Positions 43,853 through 52,411 of a DNA stretch of 64,000 nucleotides are shown here, piece after piece. Positions within the stretch are counted from its first letter, which is position 1, and the number at the start of each line of letters is the position of its first letter. The notes under the pieces were generated by a model that did no database searches, was not told the origin of the DNA, and saw nothing but the letters and a program-made list of their open reading frames with translations. The stretch comes from Streptomyces sp. GTDB lineage: Bacteria; Actinomycetota; Actinomycetes; Streptomycetales; Streptomycetaceae. The stretch is taken from NCBI RefSeq assembly GCF_019510245.1, contig NZ_JAEKKT010000150.1, positions 1 through 64,000 on the forward strand, given 5' to 3'. A program made the translations under genes and the position numbers.

Positions 43853-44797
43853 TCACGCCACCTTGCGTTCGGCGTACTCCGCGATCTCCACCATCGGGGG
43901 CCGTTCCTCCGTGTCCACGGAGTACGTGCGCGGTTCGAAGCCGTCCTCGCCCCGTTCGAACTGGGTGAGGGAGGGGCGGATCAGATGGCCGCGGGCCAGC
44001 CGGAGCTGCGCCGTGCGGTAGATCGCGGCGGACATCCGGCCGAGGGCCTGGCCGTCCTGGTGGCGGTGCTTGCGGACGCCGACGTCCACCTGGGCGAGGG
44101 CGTCGAGGCCGACCAGGTGCAGGGCGTCGACCAGCATGCCCAGCTCCACGCCGTAGCCGACCGGGAAGGGGAGCTGTTCCAGCAGCGAGCGGCGGGCCGC
44201 GTACTCGCCGCCGAGCGGCTGGACGAAGCCGGCCAGCTGGGGCCAGTGCATGTTCAGCAGCGGACGGGCCATCAGCTCGGTGACCCGGCCGCCCTGTCCG
44301 GCGGCGCCGCCGAGCGGGCGGTCGTACATCGCCTTGACCAGGTCCACGTCCGGGTCGGTGAGGAGCGGGCCGACGATGCCGGTGACGAAGTCGGAGGAGA
44401 ACTCGCGCAGGTCGGCGTCGACGAAGCAGACGATGTCCCCGGTGGTGACCAGGAGGGAGCGCCAGAGGACCTCGCCCTTGCCGGGCACGGCGGGGATGCG
44501 GGGCAGGATCGCGTCGCGGTGCACGACGCGGGCGCCGGCCGCCGCGGCGACGGCGGCCGTGCGGTCGGTGGAGCCGGAGTCGACGACCACGATCTCGTCG
44601 ACGAGCGGCACCTGCTGCATGAGGTCGTGGCGGATGATCGCGACGATGTCGCCGACGGTCTCCTCCTCGTTGAGCGCGGGCAGCACGACGCTGACCGTCT
44701 GCCCGGAGGACCGTTTGGCGGCCATGACCCGGTGCAGGGGACGATCGGATACGGACCAGGAGCGGGTGGCCAGCCAGCGCTCGACTTCTTCCAGCAC
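43853..44797 (-). CDS. gpgS: Glucosyl-3-phosphoglycerate synthase (GT81)
   Basis: A 314-residue glycosyltransferase. GTG 44797 is chosen because gaggag stands nine bases before it; ATG 44845 would add 16 residues. The GT-A fold shows VVLPALNEEETVGDIV, EIVVVDSGSTDRTA, RDAILPRIPAVPGKGEVLWRSL, the metal motif CFVDADLREFSSDFVTGIVGPLL and GGRVTELMARPLLNMHWP. It makes glucosyl-3-phosphoglycerate, the first step to glucosylglycerate or methylglucose lipopolysaccharide. Same strand as otsA, 82 bp upstream of it. Confidence 0.9.
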   Translation of the reverse strand: MLEEVERWLATRSWSVSDRPLHRVMAAKRSSGQTVSVVLPALNEEETVGDIVAIIRHDLMQQVPLVDEIVVVDSGSTDRTAAVAAAAGARVVHRDAILPRIPAVPGKGEVLWRSLLVTTGDIVCFVDADLREFSSDFVTGIVGPLLTDPDVDLVKAMYDRPLGGAAGQGGRVTELMARPLLNMHWPQLAGFVQPLGGEYAARRSLLEQLPFPVGYGVELGMLVDALHLVGLDALAQVDVGVRKHRHQDGQALGRMSAAIYRTAQLRLARGHLIRPSLTQFERGEDGFEPRTYSVDTEERPPMVEIAEYAERKVA

Positions 44798-44956
44798 GGT
44801 CAGCGGCTCCTCACTGTCACGGTCACACGACGAGGTGTGATCCATCTCGCGGTTCGGACGACTCTCTCAACTGTCCTGGCCTTCGGTTACAGTCTTGAAC
44901 AGCGCCGATGACCATCGCATGTCCTGGGGTCACCGGCCGTTGACAACCGCATACAG

Positions 44957-45114
44957 CTCATCCAGAGGGGCAGAGGGAAACGGCCCGATGAAGCCCCGGC
45001 AACCCTCCAGTCGGTTCTCGTAGATCGCCGATCAGTGTCGATCGTCCGCGAGGCTCCCGGCTAGGGAAGGTGCCAAATCCGTCTCACGGCGAGATGCGTC
45101 GTGAGGAAGATGAG
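44957..45114 (+). ncRNA. SAM riboswitch (S-box type) upstream of thrC
   Basis: Conserved S-box elements appear in order: closing helix ctcatc (44957-44962), agagggaaacggcccgatga, agccccggcaaccctcc, a variable hairpin, aaggtgccaaatcc, and the closing strand gatgag (45109-45114). It precedes thrC by 20 bp. Threonine synthase competes with methionine synthesis for homoserine phosphate, which makes SAM control understandable. Confidence 0.88.
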
Positions 45115-45134
45115 GAGAAAGGGCCTCGCCTCAC

Positions 45135-46418
45135 ATGGCTGTGCAGACTGTTGCAAGCACCACGGATTCCACCGTCGACCTCGGTCCCGCCGCTGCCCTC
45201 AGCTGCCGCGAGTGCGGTCACCGCGTGCCGCTCGGCCCGGTGTTCGCCTGCGAGGAGTGTTTCGGCCCGCTGGAGATCGCGTACGACTTCTCGGCCTACG
45301 ACACCGAGGAGCTCCGCAAGCGGATCGAAGCGGGTCCCGCGAACATCTGGCGCTACGCGCCGCTGCTGCCCGTCCCCGCGGACGTGGCCACCAAGCCGAA
45401 CATCAACCCCGGCTGGACCAAGCTCGTCAAGGCCGACAACCTGGCCCGCGAGCTCGGGGTGACCGGCGGGCTGTACGTGAAGGACGACTCCGGCAACCCG
45501 ACGCACTCCTTCAAGGACCGCGTCGTCGCCCAGGCCGTCGAGGCCGCCCGCGCCTTCGGCTACACCACCCTCTCCTGCTCCTCCACGGGCAACCTGGCCG
45601 GCGCGGTCGGCGCCGCCGCCGCCCGGGCCGGCTTCCGTTCCTGCGTGTTCATCCCGCACGACCTGGAGCAGGGCAAGGTCGTCATGGCCGCGATCTACGG
45701 CGGCGAACTCGTCGGCATCGAGGGCAACTACGACGACGTGAACCGTTTCTGCTCCGAGTTGATCGGCGACTCGGCCGGCGAGGGCTGGGGCTTCGTCAAC
45801 GTCAACCTGCGGCCGTACTACGCGGAGGGCTCCAAGACCCTGGCGTACGAGATCTGCGAGCAGCTCGGCTGGGAGATCCCGGACCAGCTGGTCATCCCGA
45901 TCGCCTCGGGCTCGCAGCTCACGAAGATCGACAAGGGTCTGCAGGAGCTGATCAAGCTCGGTCTCGTCGAGGACAAGCCGTACAAGATCTTCGGTGCCCA
46001 GGCCGAGGGGTGCTCGCCGGTGTCGGTGGCCTACAAGGAGGGCCACGACGTGGTCCGCCCGCAGAAGCCGAACACCATCGCCAAGTCGCTGGCCATCGGC
46101 AACCCGGCCGACGGGCCGTACGTCCTCGACGTCGCGCGGCGCACCGGCGGCGCGGTGGAGGACGTCACCGACGAGCAAGTCGTCGACGCCATCAAACTGC
46201 TCGCGCGGACCGAGGGAATCTTCGCGGAAACCGCCGGCGGGGTGACGGTTGGAGTCACCAAAAAGCTCATTGAGAATGGGTTGATTGATCCGGCGAAGTC
46301 GGTCGTTGTACTCAACACCGGTGATGGCCTGAAGACGCTGGACGCGGTTGCCGGGACCGGGCTCACCGCCACCATTCGCCCGAATCTGGAGTCTTTCCGC
46401 GAGGCCGGGCTCGCCTGA
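45135..46418 (+). CDS. thrC: Threonine synthase
   Basis: A 427-residue PLP enzyme. An N-terminal zinc-ribbon-like segment (LSCRECGHRVPLGPVFACEECFGPLE, four Cys at about 24-46) is followed by the PLP Lys in GNPTHSFKDRVVAQA (about residue 129). The phosphate loop is SSTGNLAGAVGAAAARAG, and later motifs are IPIASGSQL and GIFAETAGGVTVG. It converts O-phosphohomoserine to threonine. ATG 45135 lies just after the SAM riboswitch. Followed by the moaD-like gene 42 bp downstream, the usual Streptomyces order. Confidence 0.95.
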   Translation: MAVQTVASTTDSTVDLGPAAALSCRECGHRVPLGPVFACEECFGPLEIAYDFSAYDTEELRKRIEAGPANIWRYAPLLPVPADVATKPNINPGWTKLVKADNLARELGVTGGLYVKDDSGNPTHSFKDRVVAQAVEAARAFGYTTLSCSSTGNLAGAVGAAAARAGFRSCVFIPHDLEQGKVVMAAIYGGELVGIEGNYDDVNRFCSELIGDSAGEGWGFVNVNLRPYYAEGSKTLAYEICEQLGWEIPDQLVIPIASGSQLTKIDKGLQELIKLGLVEDKPYKIFGAQAEGCSPVSVAYKEGHDVVRPQKPNTIAKSLAIGNPADGPYVLDVARRTGGAVEDVTDEQVVDAIKLLARTEGIFAETAGGVTVGVTKKLIENGLIDPAKSVVVLNTGDGLKTLDAVAGTGLTATIRPNLESFREAGLA

Positions 46419-46460
46419 GTCCCCGAGAATTAGGGCGTTGCCCAGACCGGAGGTAAAAAC

Positions 46461-46736
46461 GTGAGCGTCACCGTTCGCATCCCCACCATCCTGCGCACCT
46501 ACACCGGCGGTCAGGCCGAAGTCGCCGCCGAAGGAGCCACCCTCGGCGAAGTCATCTCCGACCTGGAGAAGAACCACACCGGGATCTCCGCGCGCGTCCT
46601 CGACGACCAGGGCAAGCTGCGCCGGTTCGTCAACGTGTACGTCAACGACGACGACGTGCGGTTCGAGCAGGGCCTGGAGACCGCCACCCCGGACGGCGCC
46701 GGCGTCTCCATCATCCCGGCCGTCGCGGGCGGCTGA
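46461..46736 (+). CDS. MoaD/ThiS-family ubiquitin-like sulfur carrier
   Basis: A 91-residue beta-grasp protein (SVTVRIPTILRTYTGGQAEV) ending in the diglycine tail VAGG needed for C-terminal thiocarboxylation. Such proteins in Streptomyces are sulfur carriers (CysO/MoaD-like). Being cotranscribed with thrC, it may feed amino-acid sulfur metabolism, but that is inference. Confidence 0.9.
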   Translation: MSVTVRIPTILRTYTGGQAEVAAEGATLGEVISDLEKNHTGISARVLDDQGKLRRFVNVYVNDDDVRFEQGLETATPDGAGVSIIPAVAGG

Positions 46737-46813
46737 CCTGCCGACCTGCTTGACAGGCTGATCGAATGACCGAACATTACCTTCGGTAACGCCGATCACC
46801 GACTGTTCATCTG

Positions 46814-46849
46814 ATTGCCCCCTCCGTGAGAGAAGCGGAGGGGGCAATT
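46814..46849 (+). terminator. Terminator of the thrC operon
   Basis: Hairpin with arms attgccccctccg and cggagggggcaat and a 9-nt loop, 78 bp after the moaD-like stop. Confidence 0.82.
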
Positions 46850-47204
46850 CTGTGTGGTTGAGCGCGGTAGAGTTGGGGAACACGGCCCCGATCTCCAGGT
46901 CGGGAGCCCCGTATTCGATACCGCGAGCCCGGCAAGAAGTAGCCAAAGTGTGCGGGTTGTATGCGGCTTTTGTGGCCTTTGCGGGGCCCGACTTGCCCTG
47001 AATTCGGCCGAATTCTTGCTACATTCCGGACCCCTTCCGTCCAGAATTCTCGTCCGATTGACCTGTTGCAGACGGCAGTTGGACAGATACATTCAGCCGC
47101 GGTCGACGCGTTCCGGCGCACGCCCCCAACCAATGGGGGGTGAGGTCTGACCCGGATCCGCGAAGTGTGGATCTGTGCAAGGGCCAGTAATAGGGGAGTT
47201 AGGC
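46850..47204 (+). other. 355-bp leader region of the cold-shock gene
   Basis: No open reading frame with codon bias is seen. The region has unusually AT-rich parts for this genome (around 46930-47100). A possible promoter, ttgacc at about 47056, has no well-placed -10. A long 5' untranslated leader is common for cold-shock genes. Confidence 0.4.
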
Positions 47205-47411
47205 ATGGCTCAGGGCACCGTCAAGTGGTTCAACGCGGAGAAGGGGTACGGCTTCATCGCGGTCGACGGTGGTGCGGATGTTTTCGTCCACTACAGCGCG
47301 ATTCAGATGGACGGCTACCGCACCCTGGAAGAGGGTCAGCGGGTCGATTTCGAGATCTCGCAGGGCCAGAAGGGGCCGCAGGCGGACATGGTCCGGCTGG
47401 CGACCGGCTGA
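47205..47411 (+). CDS. Cold-shock protein (CspA family)
   Basis: A 68-residue single cold-shock domain. RNP1 is KGYGFI (about 15-20) and RNP2 is VFVHYS (about 29-34), both present. It binds single-stranded nucleic acid as an RNA chaperone. ATG 47205 is preceded by taggggag. This is one of several csp genes normal for Streptomyces. Confidence 0.93.
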   Translation: MAQGTVKWFNAEKGYGFIAVDGGADVFVHYSAIQMDGYRTLEEGQRVDFEISQGQKGPQADMVRLATG

Positions 47412-47451
47412 AGCACGCGCCGACTGACAGCGTCGTTCTTCTGTACTTCTT

Positions 47452-47487
47452 CGAAGGGCTCGTGCCTCCCGGGGCGCGGGCCCTTCG
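47452..47487 (+). terminator. Probable terminator after the cold-shock gene
   Basis: cgaagggc and gcccttcg pair around an imperfect inner stem (ctcccggggcg). It is followed by three imperfect 12-bp repeats (ggcgcatggccg and variants) at about 47490-47525. Confidence 0.5.
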
Positions 47488-47625
47488 GCATGCCCGGCGC
47501 ATGGCCGGCGCATGCCTGGCGCACGCCCGGGAGGCCTGACTCCGGCGGCCGATGCCCGGCAGGCGCCTGCGCCCGCCCGTCACCCGACCGCCACCCCTCA
47601 ACGAGCACTCGCTTCGCGAGCGCGC

Positions 47626-47652
47626 CTTGCACTCTCGGTGGGCGAGTGCTAA
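47626..47652 (+). promoter_or_regulatory. CIRCE operator 1 and overlapping groEL2 promoter
   Basis: cttgcactc-N9-gagtgctaa is a CIRCE element, the site of the heat-shock repressor HrcA. A vegetative promoter overlaps it: ttgcac (47627-47632), 17 bp, taatca (47650-47655). Confidence 0.88.
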
Positions 47653-47661
47653 TCATTGGCG

Positions 47662-47688
47662 TTAGCACTCTGAAGGTGAGAGTGACAA
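47662..47688 (+). promoter_or_regulatory. CIRCE operator 2
   Basis: ttagcactc-N9-gagtgacaa, a second HrcA site 9 bp after the first and just downstream of the -10. Two sites in tandem allow tight repression at normal temperature. Confidence 0.88.
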
Positions 47689-47814
47689 CGAAGGACCGGG
47701 TCGGTGAGGCCCGCAGGCCGGGTGGGGCAAGGAACCCACGGGTCGGCGAGCCGTCCGTCGCGGGCGCGGGCGCGGTCCGAAGACTCACCCCCAGTCCTGG
47801 AGGGACCACTTCAC

Positions 47815-49437
47815 ATGGCCAAGATCATCGCGTTCGACGAGGAGGCGCGGCGCGGCCTTGAGCGCGGTATGAACCAGCTCGCCGACGCCGTCAAGGTCAC
47901 CCTCGGCCCCAAGGGCCGCAACGTCGTCCTTGAGAAGAAGTGGGGCGCCCCCACGATCACCAACGATGGTGTGTCCATCGCCAAGGAGATCGAGCTGGAG
48001 GACCCGTACGAGAAGATCGGCGCCGAGCTGGTCAAGGAAGTCGCCAAGAAGACGGACGACGTCGCCGGTGACGGTACGACCACCGCGACCGTTCTCGCCC
48101 AGGCCCTGGTCCGCGAGGGCCTGCGCAACGTGGCCGCGGGTGCCAACCCGATGGCCCTGAAGCGCGGTATCGAGAAGGCCGTCGAGGCCGTCTCCGGTGC
48201 CCTCCTGGAGCAGGCGAAGGACGTCGAGACCAAGGAGCAGATCGCCTCCACGGCCTCCATCTCCGCCGCCGACACCCAGATCGGCGAGCTCATCGCCGAG
48301 GCCATGGACAAGGTCGGCAAGGAAGGCGTCATCACCGTCGAGGAGTCCCAGACCTTCGGTCTGGAGCTGGAGCTCACCGAGGGCATGCGCTTCGACAAGG
48401 GCTACATCTCGGCGTACTTCGCCACCGACATGGAGCGTATGGAGGCGTCCCTCGACGACCCGTACATCCTGATCGCCAACTCGAAGATCGGCTCCGTCAA
48501 GGACCTGCTCCCGCTGCTGGAGAAGGTCATGCAGTCGGGCAAGCCGCTGCTGATCATCGCCGAGGACGTCGAGGGCGAGGCCCTGTCGACCCTGGTCGTC
48601 AACAAGATCCGCGGCACCTTCAAGTCCGTCGCCGTCAAGGCCCCGGGCTTCGGCGACCGCCGCAAGGCGATGCTGAACGACATCGCCATCCTCACCGGTG
48701 GCGAGGTCATCTCCGAGGAGGTCGGTCTCAAGCTGGAGAACACGACCCTCGACCTGCTGGGCCGCGCCCGCAAGGTGGTCATCACCAAGGACGAGACCAC
48801 CATCGTCGACGGCGCCGGCTCCACCGAGCAGGTCCAGGGCCGGGTCAACCAGATCCGCGCCGAGATCGAGCAGTCCGACTCGGACTACGACCGCGAGAAG
48901 CTCCAGGAGCGCCTGGCGAAGCTCGCCGGTGGCGTCGCCGTCATCAAGGCCGGTGCCGCGACCGAGGTCGAGCTCAAGGAGCGCAAGCACCGCATCGAGG
49001 ACGCCGTGCGCAACGCCAAGGCGGCCGTCGAGGAGGGCATCGTCGCCGGTGGTGGCGTGGCCCTGCTGCAGGCCTCCCAGGTCTTCGAGAAGCTGGAGCT
49101 GGAGGGTGACGAGGCGACCGGCGCACAGGCCGTGAAGCTCGCCCTCGAGGCCCCGCTGAAGCAGATCGCCGTCAACGCCGGCCTCGAGGGTGGCGTCGTG
49201 GTGGAGAAGGTCCGCAACCTCACCCCGGGTCACGGCCTGAACGCCGCGACCGGTGAGTACGTCGACCTGGTCGCCGAGGGCATCATCGACCCGGCGAAGG
49301 TGACCCGCTCTGCCCTGCAGAACGCCGCCTCCATCGCCGCGCTGTTCCTCACCACCGAGGCCGTCATCGCCGACAAGCCTGAGAAGGCCGCCGCGGCCGC
49401 TCCGGGCGGCATGCCGGGCGGTGACATGGACTTCTGA
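47815..49437 (+). CDS. groEL2: Chaperonin GroEL (GroEL2)
   Basis: A 540-residue group I chaperonin. The ATP-site segments VTLGPKGRNVVLEK and DVAGDGTTTATVLAQ are intact, as are apical-domain GYISAYFATD and the equatorial GGGVALLQA. It ends in the Gly-Met tail GGMPGGDMDF typical of actinobacterial GroEL2. No groES precedes it, so it is the orphan copy. ATG 47815 is preceded by ggaggga. Heat induction through HrcA/CIRCE is indicated by the two operators upstream. Confidence 0.96.
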   Translation: MAKIIAFDEEARRGLERGMNQLADAVKVTLGPKGRNVVLEKKWGAPTITNDGVSIAKEIELEDPYEKIGAELVKEVAKKTDDVAGDGTTTATVLAQALVREGLRNVAAGANPMALKRGIEKAVEAVSGALLEQAKDVETKEQIASTASISAADTQIGELIAEAMDKVGKEGVITVEESQTFGLELELTEGMRFDKGYISAYFATDMERMEASLDDPYILIANSKIGSVKDLLPLLEKVMQSGKPLLIIAEDVEGEALSTLVVNKIRGTFKSVAVKAPGFGDRRKAMLNDIAILTGGEVISEEVGLKLENTTLDLLGRARKVVITKDETTIVDGAGSTEQVQGRVNQIRAEIEQSDSDYDREKLQERLAKLAGGVAVIKAGAATEVELKERKHRIEDAVRNAKAAVEEGIVAGGGVALLQASQVFEKLELEGDEATGAQAVKLALEAPLKQIAVNAGLEGGVVVEKVRNLTPGHGLNAATGEYVDLVAEGIIDPAKVTRSALQNAASIAALFLTTEAVIADKPEKAAAAAPGGMPGGDMDF

Positions 49438-49470
49438 GCCTGAGGCTCGGACGTCCTGACGCAGCACCGA

Positions 49471-49505
49471 GGGCGGCACCCCCTGTTCGGCAGGGGGTGC
49501 CGCCC
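49471..49505. terminator. Bidirectional terminator between groEL2 and the HTH gene
   Basis: Very strong hairpin, arms gggcggcaccccctg and cagggggtgccgccc around ttcgg. It stands between the convergent genes. Confidence 0.9.
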
Positions 49506-49514
49506 TTCGGCGTG

Positions 49515-51839
49515 CTACGCGCTTCGTCCGCGACGCCGGGCTTCGGGAAGGGGGCGCCAGAACGCGCGGGACATCACCTTCTGCTCGTGCTTGGTCTGCT
49601 CTGTCGTCAGCATGGCCCGGAAGCGCCGACCGTGTGTCTTGAGCGCCTGTTCGGCGAGCTGCCCGGCGTGGACGTCGAGCCCTGCCGACTGGAAGGCGCT
49701 GACGAGTCCCGACAGGTCGGCGAGGGAACGTGTCCGGACCATATGCTCGACAATCTTTCCGAACACGCAGTTGGCGCGCATGACCAGGAGCTTTTCAGCG
49801 GCCAGTCGCTTCGCGAGCAGGACGACGTCCAGAATCGGGCAGTCGGTGCAGTACGTTCGGATGACTGCGTCGAGGTGCCCGGTCAGTGAGGCGGACTCAA
49901 GGGCCAGCAGTAGGGGAGCCAGCGCGGACGGTGTCATCTCCCTGGCGTGCTGGCACAGCTCGTACTCGTCGCCGTAGCGTGACTTCTTGCGGGCCAGTGT
50001 GGCCAGGAACTGCCCGGCCTGACCGGCGAGTTCGTCGTGCATGGTGCAGCGGAACACGGTTTCGGCCTGTTCGGGGAGCCCATAGGCGTCCATGCGGATG
50101 AGCAGCTGTGCCGCGTCGTCCGGTGAGAGCGATCTGACCGCGGCCTGCAGCGCGGCCTCCGAACCAGGTGCCATGCCGTCGAGGGCCCGGGTCAGCTCTC
50201 GGACCTGGGGGTCCGGCCTCTCGGCGATGGTCTGCAGCAGGAGCTTCGTCGATAACTGATGGCGTCCTGTCATGTACAGCTCGCTGATCAGGACTGCGAT
50301 CTCGTCGCTCCACCGCGACGCCGCGGCACGGGACAGGACCGACCAGACCCTGTCGTCCCGCAGGGCGAGGACGAGCGGGATCAGATGCCCGACATTGCGG
50401 TTCTGCGTGGTGTCGAAGACGGTCTCGGCGTCCTGGGTGAGGCCGTGTCGGCTCAGCGAGTGGACGAACTCCGCCACGTCCGCCGCGGACTGCTGAGCCG
50501 CTGCCGCCAGCTGGACGGCGTCCGCGAACACGTCCAGGCAGGCTTCGCGCAGTGCGACGCTCAGCGTGACCAGGTCGGCCACCCCGCGTTGTGCTCCGGC
50601 GGCGGACAGGGCGGTGACGGCCGCGCTGTCCAGCTCCCCCGACACCAGCATCGCCGCTGTCGACACAACGTCGGCGACAGGGCGGACGACGGCCACGGCC
50701 GCGAGCAGCCCCTCGGCGTACGCGGCGAGCCCGGCATGGTGCAGAGCCTGCGCGAAGGCGGCGATGTCGGCGGGATCGTGGAACTTCACCGACGCCTGCA
50801 CAAGGATCAGTACGTACTCCTCCAGCCCCTCGCGGATCAGCTCCCTGGCGAGCGCACTGGTGTCGTCCACGGAGCGCATCATCACCATGGTCGGCAAGGC
50901 GGCCCGGGCATGTGCGTCGAAGCCCGCCTGCTGGAGGCCGGACAGCAGACCGGCCACCTCCTCGACCGTGCGTGACTGGCTGGCCGACCGCACGAGCTCG
51001 CTCGCGATGGCCCGCCGGGTGCGCTGCTCCAGGTCTCCCACCGCACGCACCAGCTCCGGTACCGAGGACCGGCGGTCCGCCTCCTCCAGCATGGCCACGA
51101 TCGACGGCGTCTCGTCGTTCCCGGTCTGCTCTGCGGCCAGTTCCTGGAGGGTGTCGAGCCGGCTCTCCAGCCGGTGGCAGCGGTCCTCGGCGGCGATCAG
51201 TTCGGCGCGCGTGACCGCCAGGGCTTCCTGCAGGTAGATCACCTGTTCCTGGAGGTCGCCGCACTCTTCCTCCAGCCGCGCGTACTCGCCGCGCCACAAC
51301 GCGACCTCGGCCTGGTGGGCGAGCACCTGCTCTTCTATCTGTGCCTCCAGGTTGCGGCACCAGCCGCGCACCCGGGCGAGCCGCCCCTCACGGTCCATCA
51401 GTATCTCGGCCAGGGCCCGTTCTCTGGTGGTGATGCGCCGGACCTCGTGGTCGGCCTCCGCCAGCCGGTCCTGGAGCTCCTGGGTCTCACTGCTGTGCCG
51501 GTTGGACTTCGATGCCGCTCGGTGCAGTTCACGCAGCCCGGCCTCGGCCTCCGGGGTGAGCGGTTTCTGCGCCTCCTGCACATCTGCCACCAGACCCGCG
51601 ACGAAATCCCACGGGGGAACCCGGCCGCCGAGATACCGCGTCACGGTGCTCGCGTCCAGATGCCTGCGCACGGCATAGCGCCGCACGCTGATCCCCAGGG
51701 CGAGGAAGATCTGCCGCAGGTCCTCCGCGAGTGCTCGCTTCTCGGGTGTCAGGTCGTCCTTCAGCGGGGCCAGCCGAACAGGCTGGACCGGGTCGGCCGA
51801 GGCTTCCTCGCTGCGGGCGGGTGCTTGAGCGTCACGCAT
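49515..51839 (-). CDS. Large HTH / coiled-coil / helical-repeat protein of unknown function
   Basis: A 774-residue protein from ATG 51839 (MRDAQAPARSEEAS). Residues about 35-85 look like an HTH of the phage-repressor type (LRQIFLALGISVRRYAVRRHLDASTVTRYLGGR). A long coiled coil follows (about 100-235; LQDRLAEADHEVRRITTRER, LEEECGDLQEQVIYLQEAL), and about 250-745 is a series of degenerate helical repeats of about 35-40 residues (ALARELIREGLEEYVLILVQ, AFAQALHHAGLAAYAEGLL, VLALRDDRVWSVLSRAA). The architecture suggests a DNA- or protein-scaffold regulator. I know similar HTH plus coiled-coil proteins in Streptomyces without a defined role. A long hairpin lies in its leader. Confidence 0.82.
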   Translation of the reverse strand: MRDAQAPARSEEASADPVQPVRLAPLKDDLTPEKRALAEDLRQIFLALGISVRRYAVRRHLDASTVTRYLGGRVPPWDFVAGLVADVQEAQKPLTPEAEAGLRELHRAASKSNRHSSETQELQDRLAEADHEVRRITTRERALAEILMDREGRLARVRGWCRNLEAQIEEQVLAHQAEVALWRGEYARLEEECGDLQEQVIYLQEALAVTRAELIAAEDRCHRLESRLDTLQELAAEQTGNDETPSIVAMLEEADRRSSVPELVRAVGDLEQRTRRAIASELVRSASQSRTVEEVAGLLSGLQQAGFDAHARAALPTMVMMRSVDDTSALARELIREGLEEYVLILVQASVKFHDPADIAAFAQALHHAGLAAYAEGLLAAVAVVRPVADVVSTAAMLVSGELDSAAVTALSAAGAQRGVADLVTLSVALREACLDVFADAVQLAAAAQQSAADVAEFVHSLSRHGLTQDAETVFDTTQNRNVGHLIPLVLALRDDRVWSVLSRAAASRWSDEIAVLISELYMTGRHQLSTKLLLQTIAERPDPQVRELTRALDGMAPGSEAALQAAVRSLSPDDAAQLLIRMDAYGLPEQAETVFRCTMHDELAGQAGQFLATLARKKSRYGDEYELCQHAREMTPSALAPLLLALESASLTGHLDAVIRTYCTDCPILDVVLLAKRLAAEKLLVMRANCVFGKIVEHMVRTRSLADLSGLVSAFQSAGLDVHAGQLAEQALKTHGRRFRAMLTTEQTKHEQKVMSRAFWRPLPEARRRGRSA

Positions 51840-51881
51840 TTGGTCAGTATCGCTGCGTACCGACTTGGCCTTGGGCAAAAA

Positions 51882-51929
51882 GGCGTTGCCGTTCTCATCG
51901 GCAACGCTGCCGATGAGAACGGCAACGCC
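51882..51929. repeat. Perfect 22-bp inverted repeat in the leader of the HTH gene
   Basis: Left arm 51882-51903 (ggcgttgccgttctcatcgg ca) and right arm 51908-51929 are exact complements, with loop acgc. It is only 42 bp from the start of the leftward gene, so as RNA it would lie in the 5' leader. It has no T run. Confidence 0.85.
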
Positions 51930-52019
51930 CGCGGGGCCGTTTGAGGCCTGAGTGCGGCTCGGCGTCGGCCACGATCTGACCTTGGGCGCAGGCCTTGAAC
52001 CTGAACGGGAGGAAGTGCG

Positions 52020-52181
52020 ATGGCTGTTTCCGGGTCCGAAGGGACCAAGCGTCCGCGTGCGACGCGAAGGGCATGGTGGCGACGGCTCGCGCGGCAGGCG
52101 GCGCTGGGTGCCGCGGGTGCTGCCGGCTCGGGGCTCGTCAGCCTGGTGCTGTGGTGGTTGCGTGGCCACTGGCAGGCCTGA
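52020..52181 (+). CDS. Small single-pass membrane protein
   Basis: A 53-residue protein not in phase with anything else. ATG 52020 is preceded by the strong Shine-Dalgarno gggagga. The N-terminal half is basic (SEGTKRPRATRRAWWRRLARQ). A hydrophobic helix (AALGAAGAAGSGLVSLVLWW, about 28-47) and a short polar end RGHWQA follow. The inside-positive rule places the N-terminus in the cytoplasm. It is divergent from the large HTH gene, with the 22-bp hairpin between the two. Function unknown. Confidence 0.65.
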   Translation: MAVSGSEGTKRPRATRRAWWRRLARQAALGAAGAAGSGLVSLVLWWLRGHWQA

Positions 52182-52344
52182 CTCTCCGTGCGTGGGACGG
52201 CGGAGCAGCATCCGCACCTGGCCGGTGCGGCACGAGGACGGTGCCGTCGGCCCGTGTCCGGGGTCACACGGCGCGGGTGCGGGGCGGGGAATGCGTACGC
52301 CGGGGCAGGTCGTTTCCACATACGTGCACTCGATGCGTGTGCAC

Positions 52345-52358
52345 ATACCGAACGGTAT
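52345..52358. promoter_or_regulatory. TetR-like palindrome upstream of the flavin oxidoreductase gene
   Basis: ataccg-aa-cggtat, 54 bp before the gene start, resembles operators of TetR regulators such as those that sense electrophiles. No regulator gene is adjacent in this window. Confidence 0.5.
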
Positions 52359-52411
52359 AAGACCTGGGCGAACCCCCCGGGTACCCGGCCTACTCACGAG
52401 GAGCCCCCCAC

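Noticed and set aside
44935..44965. ttgaca at 44939 as the thrC promoter -35.
   Set aside because: Its -10 would fall inside the riboswitch closing helix, so the start site should lie further upstream; no good alternative was found by eye.
46850..47204. Small coding genes in the leader of the cold-shock gene.
   Set aside because: Short frames there have no codon bias and no ribosome-binding site; the sequence is better explained as an untranslated leader.
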